Positions 63,149 to 64,000 of a DNA stretch of 64,000 nt are shown here, piece by piece (position 1 is the first letter of the stretch; each line of letters opens with the position of its first letter). The translations under genes and the position numbers were made by a program. The notes below the pieces were generated by a model. It saw nothing but the letters and a program-made list of their open reading frames with translations, searched no databases and was not told the DNA's origin. Origin of the DNA: Sunxiuqinia sp965372405. GTDB taxonomy: Bacteria > Bacteroidota > Bacteroidia > Bacteroidales > Prolixibacteraceae. The DNA lies in contig CBDVCE010000012.1 of the NCBI GenBank assembly GCA_965372405.1, forward strand, positions 1 through 64,000, written 5' to 3'.

Positions 63149-64000
63149 TTACAAAAACCGAATACTTTTATATTTTTTTTGTCCACTCCGGCCAAGGTTC
63201 ATCGAATAATTCAGGAAAATCTCCTGTGATCCGAAACTGTACCTTCCCAAAGCAGAAGTTGTTACGTCATATGCAAAGCCTACCTTGAGGCCATTTATCA
63301 ATTCTACTCCTAAAAGAACGGAGACCGCATCCTGAAATCGGTATGTTAATCCTCCCCAAAAGCGGTCGTTATAAATTAAGTCAACGTTCAAATCTACCTG
63401 TGTGCTAGCCAAATCTGATTTAACAATTGCAGACGGCTGCAACTGAAATAACGGGTCAGGCAAGCTAATATTGTACCCTCCATACAAATAGTAATGTCGG
63501 GTAAGGAACGTTGGTTCTGAATCCAAGTATTTAAAAGAACCCTGGTTTAAATGCGTAATTGCAAAACCAGCAAAGTAATCTTTTGATCTCAGCAATAGTC
63601 CAAATCCTGCGTCAAATGTAATCTGGCTGCCATCCATATTTTGTAGCAACGGATCATTTTCATCATATGAGACATCAGTTAATCCTTCATTAGTTGGGAA
63701 TTTCCATTCTGAATTAAACGAACGGTTCATAAAACCAAACGAAAGTCCCATGCCTAGTTCCCCAATGCTAGTGGTTACATGATGCGCAAAATTTAAATTG
63801 ACAAGAACGTTTTTCTCAAATCCATATTCATCGCTGACAATATTAAATCCAACTCCATTATCTCCTCCAAACTTGTCAGTTGCGGCTTCAACACTAAATA
63901 CCAATGTTTTTGGACCACCATCGATGCCACTCCATTGATACCTGTTCAGTATTAGGCCACTAATTGCTTCATTGCTCCCTGCATAACCGGGATTAATCGA
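63149..64000 (-). CDS. porP: PorP/SprF family outer-membrane protein (partial)
   Basis: The frame runs off the right edge without a start, so at least 283 residues of a longer protein (usually about 300-330) are present. The N-terminal part in view contains INPGYAGSNEAISG, the NPAYAG-type motif near the mature start, then WSGIDGGPKTLVFSVEA. The C-terminus contains the family pattern of paired beta-strands ending in FLNYSMNLGR with a basic tail. SprF/PorP proteins help export or anchor type IX secreted proteins. It heads the gldKLMN operon. Confidence 0.93.
   Translation of the reverse strand, partial: SINPGYAGSNEAISGLILNRYQWSGIDGGPKTLVFSVEAATDKFGGDNGVGFNIVSDEYGFEKNVLVNLNFAHHVTTSIGELGMGLSFGFMNRSFNSEWKFPTNEGLTDVSYDENDPLLQNMDGSQITFDAGFGLLLRSKDYFAGFAITHLNQGSFKYLDSEPTFLTRHYYLYGGYNISLPDPLFQLQPSAIVKSDLASTQVDLNVDLIYNDRFWGGLTYRFQDAVSVLLGVELINGLKVGFAYDVTTSALGRYSFGSQEIFLNYSMNLGRSGQKKYKSIRFL

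Overview
The window comes from a Bacteroidota chromosome, most probably a marine or sediment member of the Bacteroidia (Marinilabiliales/Prolixibacteraceae-like). The evidence is a complete type IX secretion/gliding core (porP/sprF-gldK-gldL-gldM-gldN, gldH, porW/sprE, porX), Bacteroidota-type -7 elements (TAnnTTTG) ahead of many genes, almost no Shine-Dalgarno sequences, AT-rich DNA and marine-polysaccharide enzymes (GH29 fucosidase, sulfatase). The lineage below phylum is inference. No rRNA, tRNA, CRISPR array, integrase or transposase was found.

Layout. 1-864: a GIY-YIG protein bracketed by short repeats. 865-12287 (minus): a Wzx/Wzy-type surface polysaccharide operon (SLBB export protein, Wzz, Wzx flippase, UDP-galactopyranose mutase, two GT2, Wzy, two GT4), with a galactofuranose-containing product likely. 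12667-19024: cardiolipin synthase, a DUF6146 lipoprotein, ribD, prmC, a DUF362 protein, an EEP-family protein and a cupin. 19021-25417: TonB-dependent receptor, alpha-L-fucosidase and a divergent MFS transporter whose start appears frameshifted. 25451-32480 (minus): lpxK-pnp-prsW-PLP lyase unit, and sppA followed by a sulfatase. 32571-38692: folK; then a minus-strand run radC - deacetylase - GNAT - deacetylase - GNAT - upp. 38693-39046: an intergenic region holding a strikingly phased array. 39047-44385: pgk, a delta-prime subunit of DNA polymerase III, a large hybrid histidine kinase. 44621-48495: a bounded transcription unit ricT-like/gldH/trmB/ATL/mrp. 48696-54024: porW and porX. 54021-56838: mlaF, mlaE and a mannose-1-phosphate guanylyltransferase. 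56837-64000 (minus): a second gldK-like gene, then gldN, gldM, gldL, gldK and a partial porP/sprF.

How the genes fit together: much of the window serves the cell envelope. It makes and exports a polysaccharide (Wza/Wzz/Wzx/Wzy, Glf, ManC), makes lipid A (LpxK) and cardiolipin, maintains outer-membrane lipids (MlaEF), and builds and regulates the type IX secretion machine (Gld/Por proteins with PorX).

The most unusual signal is at 38779-38974, between the pgk terminator and radC: ten copies of TACTCG (seven perfect, three with one mismatch) spaced exactly 21 bp apart (22 once), with non-conserved sequence between them. This equals two DNA helical turns, so all cores lie on one face of the helix. 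It does not code for protein, is not a CRISPR, and matches no element I recognise. It lies upstream of the radC/deacetylase/GNAT gene run.
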